DNA of 64,000 bases. It comes from Sanguibacter suaedae (lineage in GTDB: Bacteria; Actinomycetota; Actinomycetes; Actinomycetales; Cellulomonadaceae). A program made the position numbers and the translations under genes. How positions within the stretch are numbered: the first letter of the stretch is position 1; each line of letters begins with the position of its first letter. Where the stretch lies: contig NZ_JAEINH010000005.1 in assembly GCF_016342785.1 (NCBI RefSeq), positions 107,214-171,213 on the forward strand, read 5' to 3'. Shown here in pieces: positions 19,843 to 27,296 of the stretch. The notes below the pieces were generated by a model. That model was given only the letters and a program-made list of their open reading frames with translations, did not search any database and had not been told where the DNA came from.

Positions 19843-19854
19843 CCACACGTGTGG
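19843..19854. promoter_or_regulatory. 12-bp perfect palindrome between pdtaR and the tRNA gene
   Basis: CCACACGTGTGG is an exact palindrome 70 bp upstream of pdtaR. It sits just downstream of a possible leftward promoter (-10 TATGTA at 19855-19860, -35 GTAACA at 19878-19883, 17-bp spacer), as expected for an operator. Confidence 0.4.
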
Positions 19855-19887
19855 TTACATAGTCGAGCACTTCACGCCTGTTACCGC

Positions 19888-19964
19888 GCCCCGGTAGCCC
19901 AACCGGCAGAGGCGTTCGGCTCAAACCCGATCCAGTGTGGGTTCGAATCCCACCCGGGGCACCA
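19888..19964 (+). tRNA. tRNA with anticodon CAA (nominal tRNA-Leu, class I shape)
   Basis: A 77-nt cloverleaf with encoded CCA. The acceptor stem GCCCCGG/CCGGGGC and the T arm GTGGG-TTCGAAT-CCCAC are perfect. The anticodon loop CTCAAAC gives anticodon CAA (19922-19924), which reads UUG (Leu). The discriminator base is A. The variable region is only five nt (CCAGT), so this is a class I molecule although bacterial tRNA-Leu is normally class II with a long variable arm. The first anticodon-stem pair is a T-T mismatch and the D stem has one C-A mismatch. Its decoding role is uncertain. Confidence 0.85.
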
Positions 19965-20148
19965 CCTTCCGCCGTCGTCCGCGCCTCGCCCTGGTCGGCA
20001 CCACGCACCCGCCGTGGCACACAGGCCCAACCGGCCTCACCCGAGCAGCCCCCTCGTGGCGTCGGCGTGGCGCCGACATGCCGTCGGCGCATATTCCTGA
20101 GCCGGCGGAATTCACCCAGGAACGGGCCGACGAATACGGCACCACTCC

Positions 20149-20178
20149 TTGCATACCGCGGGTATGTGAACCCATACT
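20149..20178 (+). promoter_or_regulatory. promoter with palindrome upstream of the sigma-like gene
   Basis: A -35 TTGCAT (20149-20154), an 18-bp spacer and a -10 CATACT (20173-20178) form a plausible promoter. An exact inverted repeat CATACC-GCG-GGTATG (20152-20166) overlaps the -35 and spacer and looks like an operator. The leader to the ATG at 20258 would be about 73 nt. I see no gene in the 293 bp between the tRNA and this ORF. Confidence 0.5.
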
Positions 20179-20257
20179 CGAACGAGAGCGCTGGGGGAAT
20201 CGGCTGGCGCGACGACCGTCACCGCCTTCTGCTCCACGACCACGGGGGAACACCACG

Positions 20258-20860
20258 ATGCTCGACTCAGACGTGATCACCACGCACCTCCCGCTCGTGG
20301 GACACGTCGTGTCCGAGACCCTGTCGAGGGTTCCTGCGCACGTCCGTCGCGACGACCTCGCCGCCGCCGGCGTCGCAGGTCTGGCTCGAGCGGCCGAGAC
20401 GTTCGACGTCGACTCCGGGGCTCGTTTCGGCACCGTCGCAACCCTCGTCGTGCGACAGCACCTCGTCGCCCACCTCGCGTCGTACGACTGGACCGCGCAG
20501 CCCTCGCCGCGCTCGACCGCCGGCGCCTCCGCGACCCTCGCAGCACTCACGCACGAGCTCCGACGCCGGCCGACCCACGAGGAGATCGCCGCAGCGACGG
20601 GAACGAGCGTGGAGTCCGTCCGCGCCGCGCTCGGCGGCACCACCGCGCACGACGGCGCCGCCCCCTCGGTGGACCTCGGGATCCACGTGGCCCTCACGCC
20701 GGCGCCCGTCGTCCCGATCATCGACCCCGCGTACATCCCCGCCGTCCTCACCGCCCCGTCGCCGGCACGGCCGGTGCCGTCCTGCTACGCGCAGATGGCG
20801 CTCCTCGCCGGTTCGGTCGCGCGCCCGCGCGACACGACGGCCGTGGCCGTCCCCGCCTGA
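20258..20860 (+). CDS. sigma-70-like protein with regions 2-3 but no region 4
   Basis: A 200-residue protein. Residues 8-75 resemble region 2 of FliA/WhiG-type sigma factors: HLPLVGHVVSETLSRVP, DDLAAAGVAGLARAAETFD, and a 2.3/2.4-like stretch ARFGTVATLVVRQHLVAHL ending in SYDW. ELRRRPTHEEIAAATG (about 107-122) matches region 3. After that, where region 4 (the -35 binder) should be, there is only a Pro/Val/Ala-rich tail containing one Cys. Either it is a divergent or partial sigma factor, or an RNA-polymerase-binding regulator. The start ATG has GGGGGA 8 nt upstream. There are no flagellar genes nearby. Confidence 0.65.
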   Translation: MLDSDVITTHLPLVGHVVSETLSRVPAHVRRDDLAAAGVAGLARAAETFDVDSGARFGTVATLVVRQHLVAHLASYDWTAQPSPRSTAGASATLAALTHELRRRPTHEEIAAATGTSVESVRAALGGTTAHDGAAPSVDLGIHVALTPAPVVPIIDPAYIPAVLTAPSPARPVPSCYAQMALLAGSVARPRDTTAVAVPA

Positions 20861-20966
20861 CGCGTCCCAGCCGTGCCCGCGGAGAATTCCTGCGAGCATT
20901 CATGCGCCCTTGCGCCACACGGCACGGGCTTTCTCGCGCGCAATCACCAGCATCCCGCGCGACGCG

Positions 20967-21026
20967 CTGACCTGCGGTGAAGCCGGGAACTATCACGCCT
21001 GCCACGAATGCGATGTGAATCACATC
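20967..21026 (+). promoter_or_regulatory. candidate promoter and palindrome upstream of the M15 peptidase gene
   Basis: CTGACC (20967-20972), an 18-bp spacer and TATCAC (20991-20996) form a fair promoter. Just downstream, GATGTGA-A-TCACATC (21012-21026) is a perfect 7-1-7 inverted repeat. The whole 343-bp gap 20861-21203 has no convincing gene; the predicted leader is about 200 nt. Confidence 0.4.
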
Positions 21027-21203
21027 TGCATTTCTCTGCGCGCCGCCCGCTCAAGAGTTCTTCCCCGTCGCCGATAGACAGGGCAGGACACGACGCGGGC
21101 CACCGAGGAACGAGCCGGGGCCCGACCCTCGCACCACCGACGCGCCCGCCTGCCCGGCTGACCCTGGGCGCGCGCCGTCACGACCACGAAGGAGACGCGG
21201 ACG

Positions 21204-21836
21204 ATGCAGATCGCCAGCCGCCTGGGCCTCGTCACTGTCGTCGCCGCCCTGGGCGCGATCGCCGCGGGCCCGGCCACCGCAGCCGAACCCGCCGACGGCA
21301 CCCGCCGTCCCGCGCGGATCTCCCCCGCCGTCACCGTCTCCGTCGACGCGGTGTGGGAGATGGAGGACGCGACCCTGGTCCTCACCCCGGCGCCACCTCC
21401 CCCGCCGCCCGCTCCGACCCCGGAGGAGATCGCCGAGACCCGCGCCCTGTCGGCAGCCGAGTACGACAACGGCACGATCCCCCTCGACGAGCTCTGCACC
21501 CTGTCGTTCGCCCCCAAGCACCGTCTGCGGTGCGACGCCGCCCTCGCCCTGGAGGACGCCTACGACGCCGGGATGCCGTCCTCACGGATGACCGACTCCT
21601 ACCGCACGCTGGCCGGCCAGGTCTCGCTCGCCGGCCTCAAGCCGGAGCTCGCGGCCGTCCCCGGGACGAGTCAGCACGGCCTGGGCCTGGCCGTCGACGT
21701 CTTCGGCCCCATGCAGGCCTGGCTCCACGAGAACGGTGAGGAGTTCGGCTGGGTCAACCCTGATTGGGCGAAGTCAGACAAGTACGAGCCGTGGCACTTC
21801 GAGTTCGACGACGACCTCCTCGGCGACGCCTCCTGA
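21204..21836 (+). CDS. secreted D-alanyl-D-alanine carboxypeptidase, family M15 (VanY-like)
   Basis: A 210-residue exported peptidoglycan hydrolase. Residues 1-27 form a signal peptide (MQIASRLGLVTVVAALGAIA, cleavage likely after TAA). A proline-rich linker (about 62-72) leads to the M15B domain. Zinc ligands are His158 and Asp165 in TSQHGLGLAVD and His198 in EPWHFEF, with Glu195 as catalytic base. Cys98 and Cys110 could form a disulfide. Members trim the terminal D-Ala of muropeptides. GAAGGAGA precedes the ATG. It is followed by cca with its own promoter. Confidence 0.9.
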   Translation: MQIASRLGLVTVVAALGAIAAGPATAAEPADGTRRPARISPAVTVSVDAVWEMEDATLVLTPAPPPPPPAPTPEEIAETRALSAAEYDNGTIPLDELCTLSFAPKHRLRCDAALALEDAYDAGMPSSRMTDSYRTLAGQVSLAGLKPELAAVPGTSQHGLGLAVDVFGPMQAWLHENGEEFGWVNPDWAKSDKYEPWHFEFDDDLLGDAS

Positions 21837-21853
21837 GGAACCCACCCGAGCGG

Positions 21854-21859
21854 TAGCGT
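21854..21859 (+). promoter_or_regulatory. -10 element of a leaderless cca promoter
   Basis: TAGCGT is followed by 6 nt and the cca ATG. Confidence 0.5.
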
Positions 21860-21865
21860 GACCGC

Positions 21866-23305
21866 ATGACGACCCGGGACACGTCCGACGACAGCCCTGC
21901 CCCCGCCCGGACGGCCGCACGGTCGGGGTCGGTGCGACGCGTGGGTGCGGCCGTGCCGGTCACCGGGGCGGCCTCCCGCCTGCTCGACGCGATCAGGTCC
22001 GCCGGCGGGCGCGGGTACCTCGTCGGCGGCTGCGTGCGCGACGCGCTGCTCGAGCCCGGAGAACGACCCAAGGACGTCGACATCGAGGTCCACGGCCTCC
22101 CGCTCGAGGCGCTCGCGCCGGCGCTCGCCAGGGTGGCGCGCGTCGACGAGGTCGGGCGGGCCTTCTCCGTCCTCACCGTCACGACCGGTGGCGAGTCGTT
22201 CGACGTGTCGTTGCCCCGCGGCGGGCAGACACCGCCCTCGGGCGACGGGCGGTCGCGGGACGACGACCTCCTCGCAGAGGCGTCGCGACACCGCGACTAC
22301 ACAGTGAACGCCCTGATGTTCGACCCCCGCACGGGCGAGGTCGTCGACTGCTGGGGCGGGCTGGACGACCTGCACGCAGGGGTCCTCCGCCACACGTCCT
22401 CCAGCTTCGACGACGACCCCGTGCGAGTACTGCGCGGCGCCCGCCTCTCCGCGAGGTTCGGGTTCACCATGGCTCCCTCGACCGTCGAGGCGTCACGACA
22501 CCTGAACCACCGGTTCCCGTCCTTGCCCACCGAGCGGGTGTGGAACGAGTGGTTCCTCATGGCCGCGACCGCGCGCCGGCCGTCCGCGTGGCTCGACGTC
22601 CTCGAGGAGACCGGGTGGATCGGCCACGTCCCCGAGCTCGCGGTCCTCCGCGGAATCCCCCAGGACGTCCGCTGGCACCCCGAGGGCGACGTCCTCGAGC
22701 ACACCCGCCTCGCGTCCGACGTGGCCGCTCGGCTCGCCGACGACGCGGGCCTCACGGGCGTCGATCGCGCCGTCGTCGTCCTCGCGACGATGCTCCACGA
22801 CGTCGGCAAGGCGACGCACACCCAGCGCCGCGCCGACGGGAGGATCACCTCCCACGGCCACGACGAGGCAGGCCGCGCGATCGCCGCCCGGTTCCTCGCC
22901 CGCATCGGGGCACCACGGTCGATCACCGCACGGATCCTCCCGCTGGTGCGCGAGCACATGGTGGCCACCTCGGTCCGCGAACCGACCCCCGCAGCGGTCC
23001 GTCGGCTCGCCCGACGCCTCTCCCCCGCGACCATGGACGAGTGGGCGCTCGTGGTAAGTGGAGACCGTGGAGGCCGCGGCACGGCATCAGCGCCCGGCGA
23101 CACAGGGCGCTGGCTGGAGCTCGCCGATGCCGCGGGAGCACGGGATCGGCCCGCACCGCCCCTTCTCTCCGGCCGTCATCTCATCGCGGCAGGCATGCCG
23201 CCCGGGCCCGCCTTCTCCACCGTGCTGGACGCGGCGCTCGTCGCCCAGGACGCCGGCGTCTTCACCACGGAGGAGGGCGCTCTGGAGTGGCTCGCCCGCC
23301 GCTGA
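21866..23305 (+). CDS. cca: CCA tRNA nucleotidyltransferase
   Basis: A 479-residue class II nucleotidyltransferase that builds or repairs the tRNA 3' CCA end. GYLVGGCVRDALL holds the GG motif, and RPKDVDIEVHG the catalytic Asp70/Asp72. RDYTVNALMFDP and the GVLRHTSSSFDDDPVRVLRGARLSARFGF stretch (split here for length: it ends with RVLRGARLSARFGF) are the classical neck motifs. A C-terminal HD domain (TMLHDVGKATHTQ) adds a phosphohydrolase-type fold seen in many actinobacterial Cca proteins. CCA repair would complement tRNA genes without an encoded CCA; the one nearby has CCA encoded. Confidence 0.93.
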   Translation: MTTRDTSDDSPAPARTAARSGSVRRVGAAVPVTGAASRLLDAIRSAGGRGYLVGGCVRDALLEPGERPKDVDIEVHGLPLEALAPALARVARVDEVGRAFSVLTVTTGGESFDVSLPRGGQTPPSGDGRSRDDDLLAEASRHRDYTVNALMFDPRTGEVVDCWGGLDDLHAGVLRHTSSSFDDDPVRVLRGARLSARFGFTMAPSTVEASRHLNHRFPSLPTERVWNEWFLMAATARRPSAWLDVLEETGWIGHVPELAVLRGIPQDVRWHPEGDVLEHTRLASDVAARLADDAGLTGVDRAVVVLATMLHDVGKATHTQRRADGRITSHGHDEAGRAIAARFLARIGAPRSITARILPLVREHMVATSVREPTPAAVRRLARRLSPATMDEWALVVSGDRGGRGTASAPGDTGRWLELADAAGARDRPAPPLLSGRHLIAAGMPPGPAFSTVLDAALVAQDAGVFTTEEGALEWLARR

Positions 23306-23336
23306 CCCTCCGCGGGACCCACGACGAGGACCGTGA

Positions 23337-23352
23337 TCGAACGTACGTTGCA
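23337..23352. promoter_or_regulatory. candidate LexA (SOS) box upstream of the YdjM-family gene
   Basis: TCGAACGTACGTTGCA fits the SOS box TCGAAC-N4-GTTCGA in 10 of 12 defined positions, with a perfect left half and a palindromic core AACGTACGTT. It overlaps the predicted -35 of the downstream gene, the expected place for a repressor. Confidence 0.5.
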
Positions 23353-23377
23353 CCAGTGTCCGTGCACTCTGTATCGT
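23348..23377 (+). promoter_or_regulatory. promoter of the YdjM-family gene
   Basis: -35 TTGCAC (23348-23353), an 18-bp spacer and -10 TATCGT (23372-23377) lie about 57 bp before the ATG. Confidence 0.55.
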
Positions 23378-23433
23378 CCCAGGTCAGCGGACCCGCCGGT
23401 CCTCGACGGACGAGCACAGCTGGAGACTGCACC

Positions 23434-24252
23434 ATGATGGGCGCCCACCATGCCGCGACCGGATCGGCCGCCTGGGTGGCGGTCGCCGGCACAGGACCTC
23501 TGATGCTCGGGTGGTACCCGGTCTCCCCGTCGGGCCTGCTCGTCGGGTCGATCGTCTGCGGTGGTGCGGCGATGCTCCCGGACGCGGACCACCAGTCGGG
23601 AACGATCAGCAACTCCCTGCCGCCCGTCTCCAAGGTCGTCACGCGGGCCGTGTCGCGCCTGTCCGGCGGGCACCGCCGCGGGACCCACAGCATCCTGGGG
23701 ATCGCCGTCGCCACGGGGCTCGCGGTGCTCGCCGGTCTCGTGGGCGTCGAGACGGAGACCTTCGGACGCGTCGCGGTGGGTGCGGGAGTGCTCTCGCTGC
23801 TCCTCGTCGCCTACGCCGCGCGGGTCACCCACCTCACGGACGGGAACTCGTGGGGACGCTCATGGGTCCTCGCCGCAGCCGTCGCGACCTTCATCACCCT
23901 CTACGCGCCCGAGGAGTGGGAGTGGCTGCCCGTGGCGGTCGGTCTCGGGTTCGCCGTGCACATCGCCGGGGACATGCTCACCACCGGTGGGGTGCCTCTC
24001 CTGTGGCCATGGGCTCCGAAGCCTCCGCGGTGGTGGCGGAAGGTCAACGTGCTCAACGACGTCTGGCGGAGCAACGGTGCGGTCGCCCTGCCGATCCTCG
24101 GGGACACAGGTTCCAAGCGGGAGTGGACGTTCGCGATCCCGGTGACGATCTACGCGACGTACGGCCTCCTCCTCGGTGTCCTGGGCCTCGTGGACGTGAG
24201 CATCGGTGGGGTCGCTCTCACCTCGGAGCTGCGCCGCGTCCTCGGCACCTGA
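23434..24252 (+). CDS. YdjM-family membrane-bound metal-dependent hydrolase
   Basis: A 272-residue inner-membrane protein of the YdjM / LexA-binding hydrolase family. Metal-binding motifs typical of the family are AHHAATG near the N-terminus, MLPDADH (about 47-53), GGHRRGTHS (78-86) and HIAGDMLTTGG. At least five hydrophobic helices are visible. E. coli YdjM is an SOS gene of unclear function, perhaps a phospholipase-like hydrolase. Here a LexA-like site overlaps the promoter. TGGAGA precedes ATG 23434. A 28-bp terminator hairpin separates it from convergent pyk. Confidence 0.83.
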   Translation: MMGAHHAATGSAAWVAVAGTGPLMLGWYPVSPSGLLVGSIVCGGAAMLPDADHQSGTISNSLPPVSKVVTRAVSRLSGGHRRGTHSILGIAVATGLAVLAGLVGVETETFGRVAVGAGVLSLLLVAYAARVTHLTDGNSWGRSWVLAAAVATFITLYAPEEWEWLPVAVGLGFAVHIAGDMLTTGGVPLLWPWAPKPPRWWRKVNVLNDVWRSNGAVALPILGDTGSKREWTFAIPVTIYATYGLLLGVLGLVDVSIGGVALTSELRRVLGT

Positions 24253-24269
24253 CGGCTCGGGGGCCACTC

Positions 24270-24329
24270 CCTACGCACGACGACGCCCTCGCCCCGGAAG
24301 ACCGGGGCGAGGGCGTCGTCGTGCGTAGG
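24270..24329. terminator. bidirectional terminator between YdjM-family gene and pyk
   Basis: A perfect 28-bp inverted repeat (24270-24297 and 24302-24329) with the 4-nt loop AAGA lies between two convergent genes. Confidence 0.87.
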
Positions 24330-24335
24330 CTGAGG

Positions 24336-25754
24336 TCAGACCTCGTCGCCGATACGGTGCACGAGGATCGAGTTCGTCGTGCCCGAGACGCCCACGGGGG
24401 CACCCGAGACGACGACCACGAGATCACCGACGTCCGCGAGACCGTTGGCCTGGACCATCGAGTCCACCTGGCGGACCATCGCGTCGGTGCTGTCGACGGA
24501 CGGCACCTCGTACGTCTGCGTGCCCCACGTCAGTGCGAGGACGTTGCGCACGTCCGTGCGCGGCGTGAAGGCCAGCAGCGGCAGACCGGAGCGCAGGCGC
24601 GACATCCGACGTGCCGAGTCGCCCGACTGCGTGAAGGTCACGAGGTACTTGACGCCGAGGATCTCACCGATCTCCGCTGCGGCGCGCGTGATGGCGCCAC
24701 CACGCGTGTGAGGCGTCGACCCGAGGGGCGCGATGCGCTCACGGCCGAGCTCCTCGGTGGACTCGATGATGCGTGCCATGGTGCGCACGGCCTCGATCGG
24801 GTAGTCACCGACGCTGGTCTCGCCCGAGAGCATGACGGCGTCCGCACCGTCGAGGACGGCGTTGGCGCAGTCGGACGCCTCGGCGCGGGTGGGGCGCGGT
24901 GCGCTGATCATCGACTCGAGGACCTGGGTGGCCACGATGACCGGCTTCGCGTTGCGACGCGCGAGCTCGACGGCGCGCTTCTGCACGAGGGGGACCTGCT
25001 CCAGCGGGAGCTCCACACCGAGGTCGCCACGGGCGACCATGATGCCGTCGAACGCGTCGACGATCTCGGCGAGGTTCTCGACGGCCTGGGGCTTCTCGAT
25101 CTTCGCGATGACGGGGAGGACGCGGCCCTCCTCCTCCATGATGCGGCGCACGTCGTCGTAGTCGACAGCGCTGCGAACGAACGACAGGGCGATCATGTCG
25201 GCACCGAGGCGCAGCGCCCAGCGGAGGTCCTGCTCGTCCTTGTCGGACATGGCCGGGACGGAGACCGCCACGCCCGGGAGGTTGAGTCCCTTGTTGTTGG
25301 AGACGGGTCCAGGGACCTCGACGCGGGTGACGACGTTGGAGCCCTCGACAGCGGTGATGCGGACGAGGACGCGGCCGTCGTCGATGAGGATGGGGTCGCC
25401 GACGCGGGCGTCGTTGGTCAGGCCCTTGTGCGTGGTGGAGCACAGCTCCTTGGTGCCCACGACGTCGTCCGTGGTGATGGTGAACGTGTCACCCTCGTTG
25501 AGCCACTGCTTCTCGTCGTTGGCGAACCGACCGAGGCGGATCTTGGGGCCCTGGAGGTCGACGAGGACCGCCACCGAGCGGCCGGAGGCCTTCGCGGCGG
25601 CTCGGACGTTGTTGTAGACCGCTTCGTGCTCTTCGGGCTCTCCGTGGCTCCGGTTGATCCTCGCGACGTCCATTCCGGCGTCGACGAGGTTCTGAACCTG
25701 CTCGGGAGAGGCGGTGACGGGTCCGATGGTGCATACGATCTTCGCTCTGCGCAT
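24336..25754 (-). CDS. pyk: pyruvate kinase
   Basis: A 472-residue last enzyme of glycolysis (phosphoenolpyruvate plus ADP to pyruvate plus ATP). RAKIVCTIGPVTASPEQV opens the barrel, ARINRSHG is the phosphate-binding strand, VIAKIEKPQAVENL carries the catalytic Lys, and MVARGDLGVELPLEQVP with the metal site is followed by TQVLESMISAPRPTRAEASD. The C-terminal allosteric domain is complete. The ATG lies 6 nt after a TAGGCT -10 element, so it has its own leaderless promoter despite following gltBD. Confidence 0.97.
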   Translation of the reverse strand: MRRAKIVCTIGPVTASPEQVQNLVDAGMDVARINRSHGEPEEHEAVYNNVRAAAKASGRSVAVLVDLQGPKIRLGRFANDEKQWLNEGDTFTITTDDVVGTKELCSTTHKGLTNDARVGDPILIDDGRVLVRITAVEGSNVVTRVEVPGPVSNNKGLNLPGVAVSVPAMSDKDEQDLRWALRLGADMIALSFVRSAVDYDDVRRIMEEEGRVLPVIAKIEKPQAVENLAEIVDAFDGIMVARGDLGVELPLEQVPLVQKRAVELARRNAKPVIVATQVLESMISAPRPTRAEASDCANAVLDGADAVMLSGETSVGDYPIEAVRTMARIIESTEELGRERIAPLGSTPHTRGGAITRAAAEIGEILGVKYLVTFTQSGDSARRMSRLRSGLPLLAFTPRTDVRNVLALTWGTQTYEVPSVDSTDAMVRQVDSMVQANGLADVGDLVVVVSGAPVGVSGTTNSILVHRIGDEV

Positions 25755-25760
25755 AGCTCC

Positions 25761-25766
25761 AGCCTA
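25761..25766 (-). promoter_or_regulatory. -10 element of a leaderless pyk promoter
   Basis: TAGGCT on the minus strand lies 6 nt before the pyk ATG. Confidence 0.55.
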
Positions 25767-25832
25767 GTTGCTTGTTTCGATGCTGCTGTCGGGACAAAGG
25801 TCTTGGTGCCCGGACGGCAGCCCGGGAGGGGG

Positions 25833-27296
25833 TCAGGGGCGCAGGGCCGAGGTGCTGGCCCTGACGGGAGCAGGCAGCTCGGTGCTGCCCTGGAGGAAGG
25901 CGTCCACCGTGGCTGCGGCGGCACGACCCTCGGCGATGGCCCACACGATCAGGGACTGGCCCCGTCCCGCGTCACCGGCGACGAACACGCCGGGGAGCGC
26001 CGTGGAGAAGTCGTCCTCGCGCGAGACGAGGCCGCGGTCCGTGAGCGGGACGGCCGTCTGATCGACGAGGACGTCGGTCTCGGGTCCGGTGAAGCCCATC
26101 GCGACGAGCACGAGGTCCGCCGGGATGATCTTCTCGGTGCCTTCCTTGGGCACGCGTCGACCGTCGGGGAGGTACTCGGTGGTCGCGACCTTGAGGGCGG
26201 TGACGCGACCGTCCTCGCCGAGGAACTCCACGGTCGATGCGAGGTAGTCGCGCTCCCCGCCCTCGGCGTGCGAGCTGGACACCTCGAAGAGCACCGGGTC
26301 CGTGGGCCAGGGCTGACCCGCCGGACGCTCGACAGGGGGCTTCTTGCCGATGGCCAAGGTGGTCACGGAAGCAGCCTTCTGGCGCAGCGACGTCCCGATG
26401 CAGTCAGAGCCCGTGTCGCCACCACCGATGACGATGACGTGCTTCCCTGTCGCGAGGATCTGATCCTCGACCTCACGGCCTGCGACGACCTCGTTGGCCT
26501 GGTGCAGGAAGTCCATGGCGACGTGGATGCCCTCGAGGTCGTTCCCCGGGATGGGCAGCACGCGAGGGACGGTCGCCCCCGTCGCGACGACCACGGCGTC
26601 GAACCGCGCCCGGAGCTCGTCCCACGTGAGGTCGGAACCGATCTCCACCCCTGCACGGAACCGGGTGCCCTCGGCACGCATCTGCTCGAGCCGGCGGTCG
26701 ACGTGCTGCTTCTCGAGCTTGAAGTCCGGGATCCCGTACCTCAGGAGCCCGCCGATCTCGTCGTCCCGCTCGTAGACGGCGACCGTGTGACCGGCGCGCG
26801 TGAGCTGCTGCGCGGCCGCGAGGCCCGCCGGGCCGGACCCGACCACGGCCACCGTCTTGCCCGTGAGGCGCTGCGGCACCTGCGGTGTGACGTACCCGCG
26901 GGCGAACGCCTCGTCGATGATGCTCACCTCGACGTTCTTGATCGTCACAGGTGGCTGGTTGATCCCCAGGACACAGCTCGACTCGCACGGAGCGGGGCAC
27001 ACCCGACCGGTGAACTCGGGGAAGTTGTTCGTCGAGTGGAGCCGCTCGATCGCCGACTCCCACTGGTCGCGACGCACGAGGTCGTTCCAGTCGGGGATGA
27101 GGTTCCCGAGAGGGCATCCCTGATGGCAGAACGGGATGCCGCAGTCCATGCAGCGCCCCGCCTGGACACGGACGACGGCGGAGTCCTCCTCCCGGTGCTC
27201 GTGCACCTCGCGCCAGTCCATGAGCCGCACCGGCACCGGCCGGTAGGCGGGGAGCTCACGCTCCCGGACCTTCAAGAACCCACGTGGGTCAGCCAC
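25833..27296 (-). CDS. gltD: glutamate synthase, small subunit
   Basis: A 487-residue subunit that passes electrons from NADPH through FAD and two [4Fe-4S] clusters to the large subunit. N-terminal cysteines are in [17 protein letters not shown] and [16 protein letters not shown] binding is [15 protein letters not shown] and NADPH binding [11 protein letters not shown]. The C-terminal [14 protein letters not shown] closes the FAD site. I start at GTG 27296 (VADPRGFLK), which overlaps the gltB stop by 8 nt; the frame is open further upstream but only inside gltB. Confidence 0.96.
   Translation of the reverse strand: MADPRGFLKVRERELPAYRPVPVRLMDWREVHEHREEDSAVVRVQAGRCMDCGIPFCHQGCPLGNLIPDWNDLVRRDQWESAIERLHSTNNFPEFTGRVCPAPCESSCVLGINQPPVTIKNVEVSIIDEAFARGYVTPQVPQRLTGKTVAVVGSGPAGLAAAQQLTRAGHTVAVYERDDEIGGLLRYGIPDFKLEKQHVDRRLEQMRAEGTRFRAGVEIGSDLTWDELRARFDAVVVATGATVPRVLPIPGNDLEGIHVAMDFLHQANEVVAGREVEDQILATGKHVIVIGGGDTGSDCIGTSLRQKAASVTTLAIGKKPPVERPAGQPWPTDPVLFEVSSSHAEGGERDYLASTVEFLGEDGRVTALKVATTEYLPDGRRVPKEGTEKIIPADLVLVAMGFTGPETDVLVDQTAVPLTDRGLVSREDDFSTALPGVFVAGDAGRGQSLIVWAIAEGRAAAATVDAFLQGSTELPAPVRASTSALRP

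Noticed and set aside
21003..21203. c-di-AMP (ydaO) riboswitch before the M15 gene
   Set aside because: The conserved core motifs of that class could not be found.
20861..21203. Small gene in the 343-bp gap
   Set aside because: No frame with a start signal and plausible composition was found.
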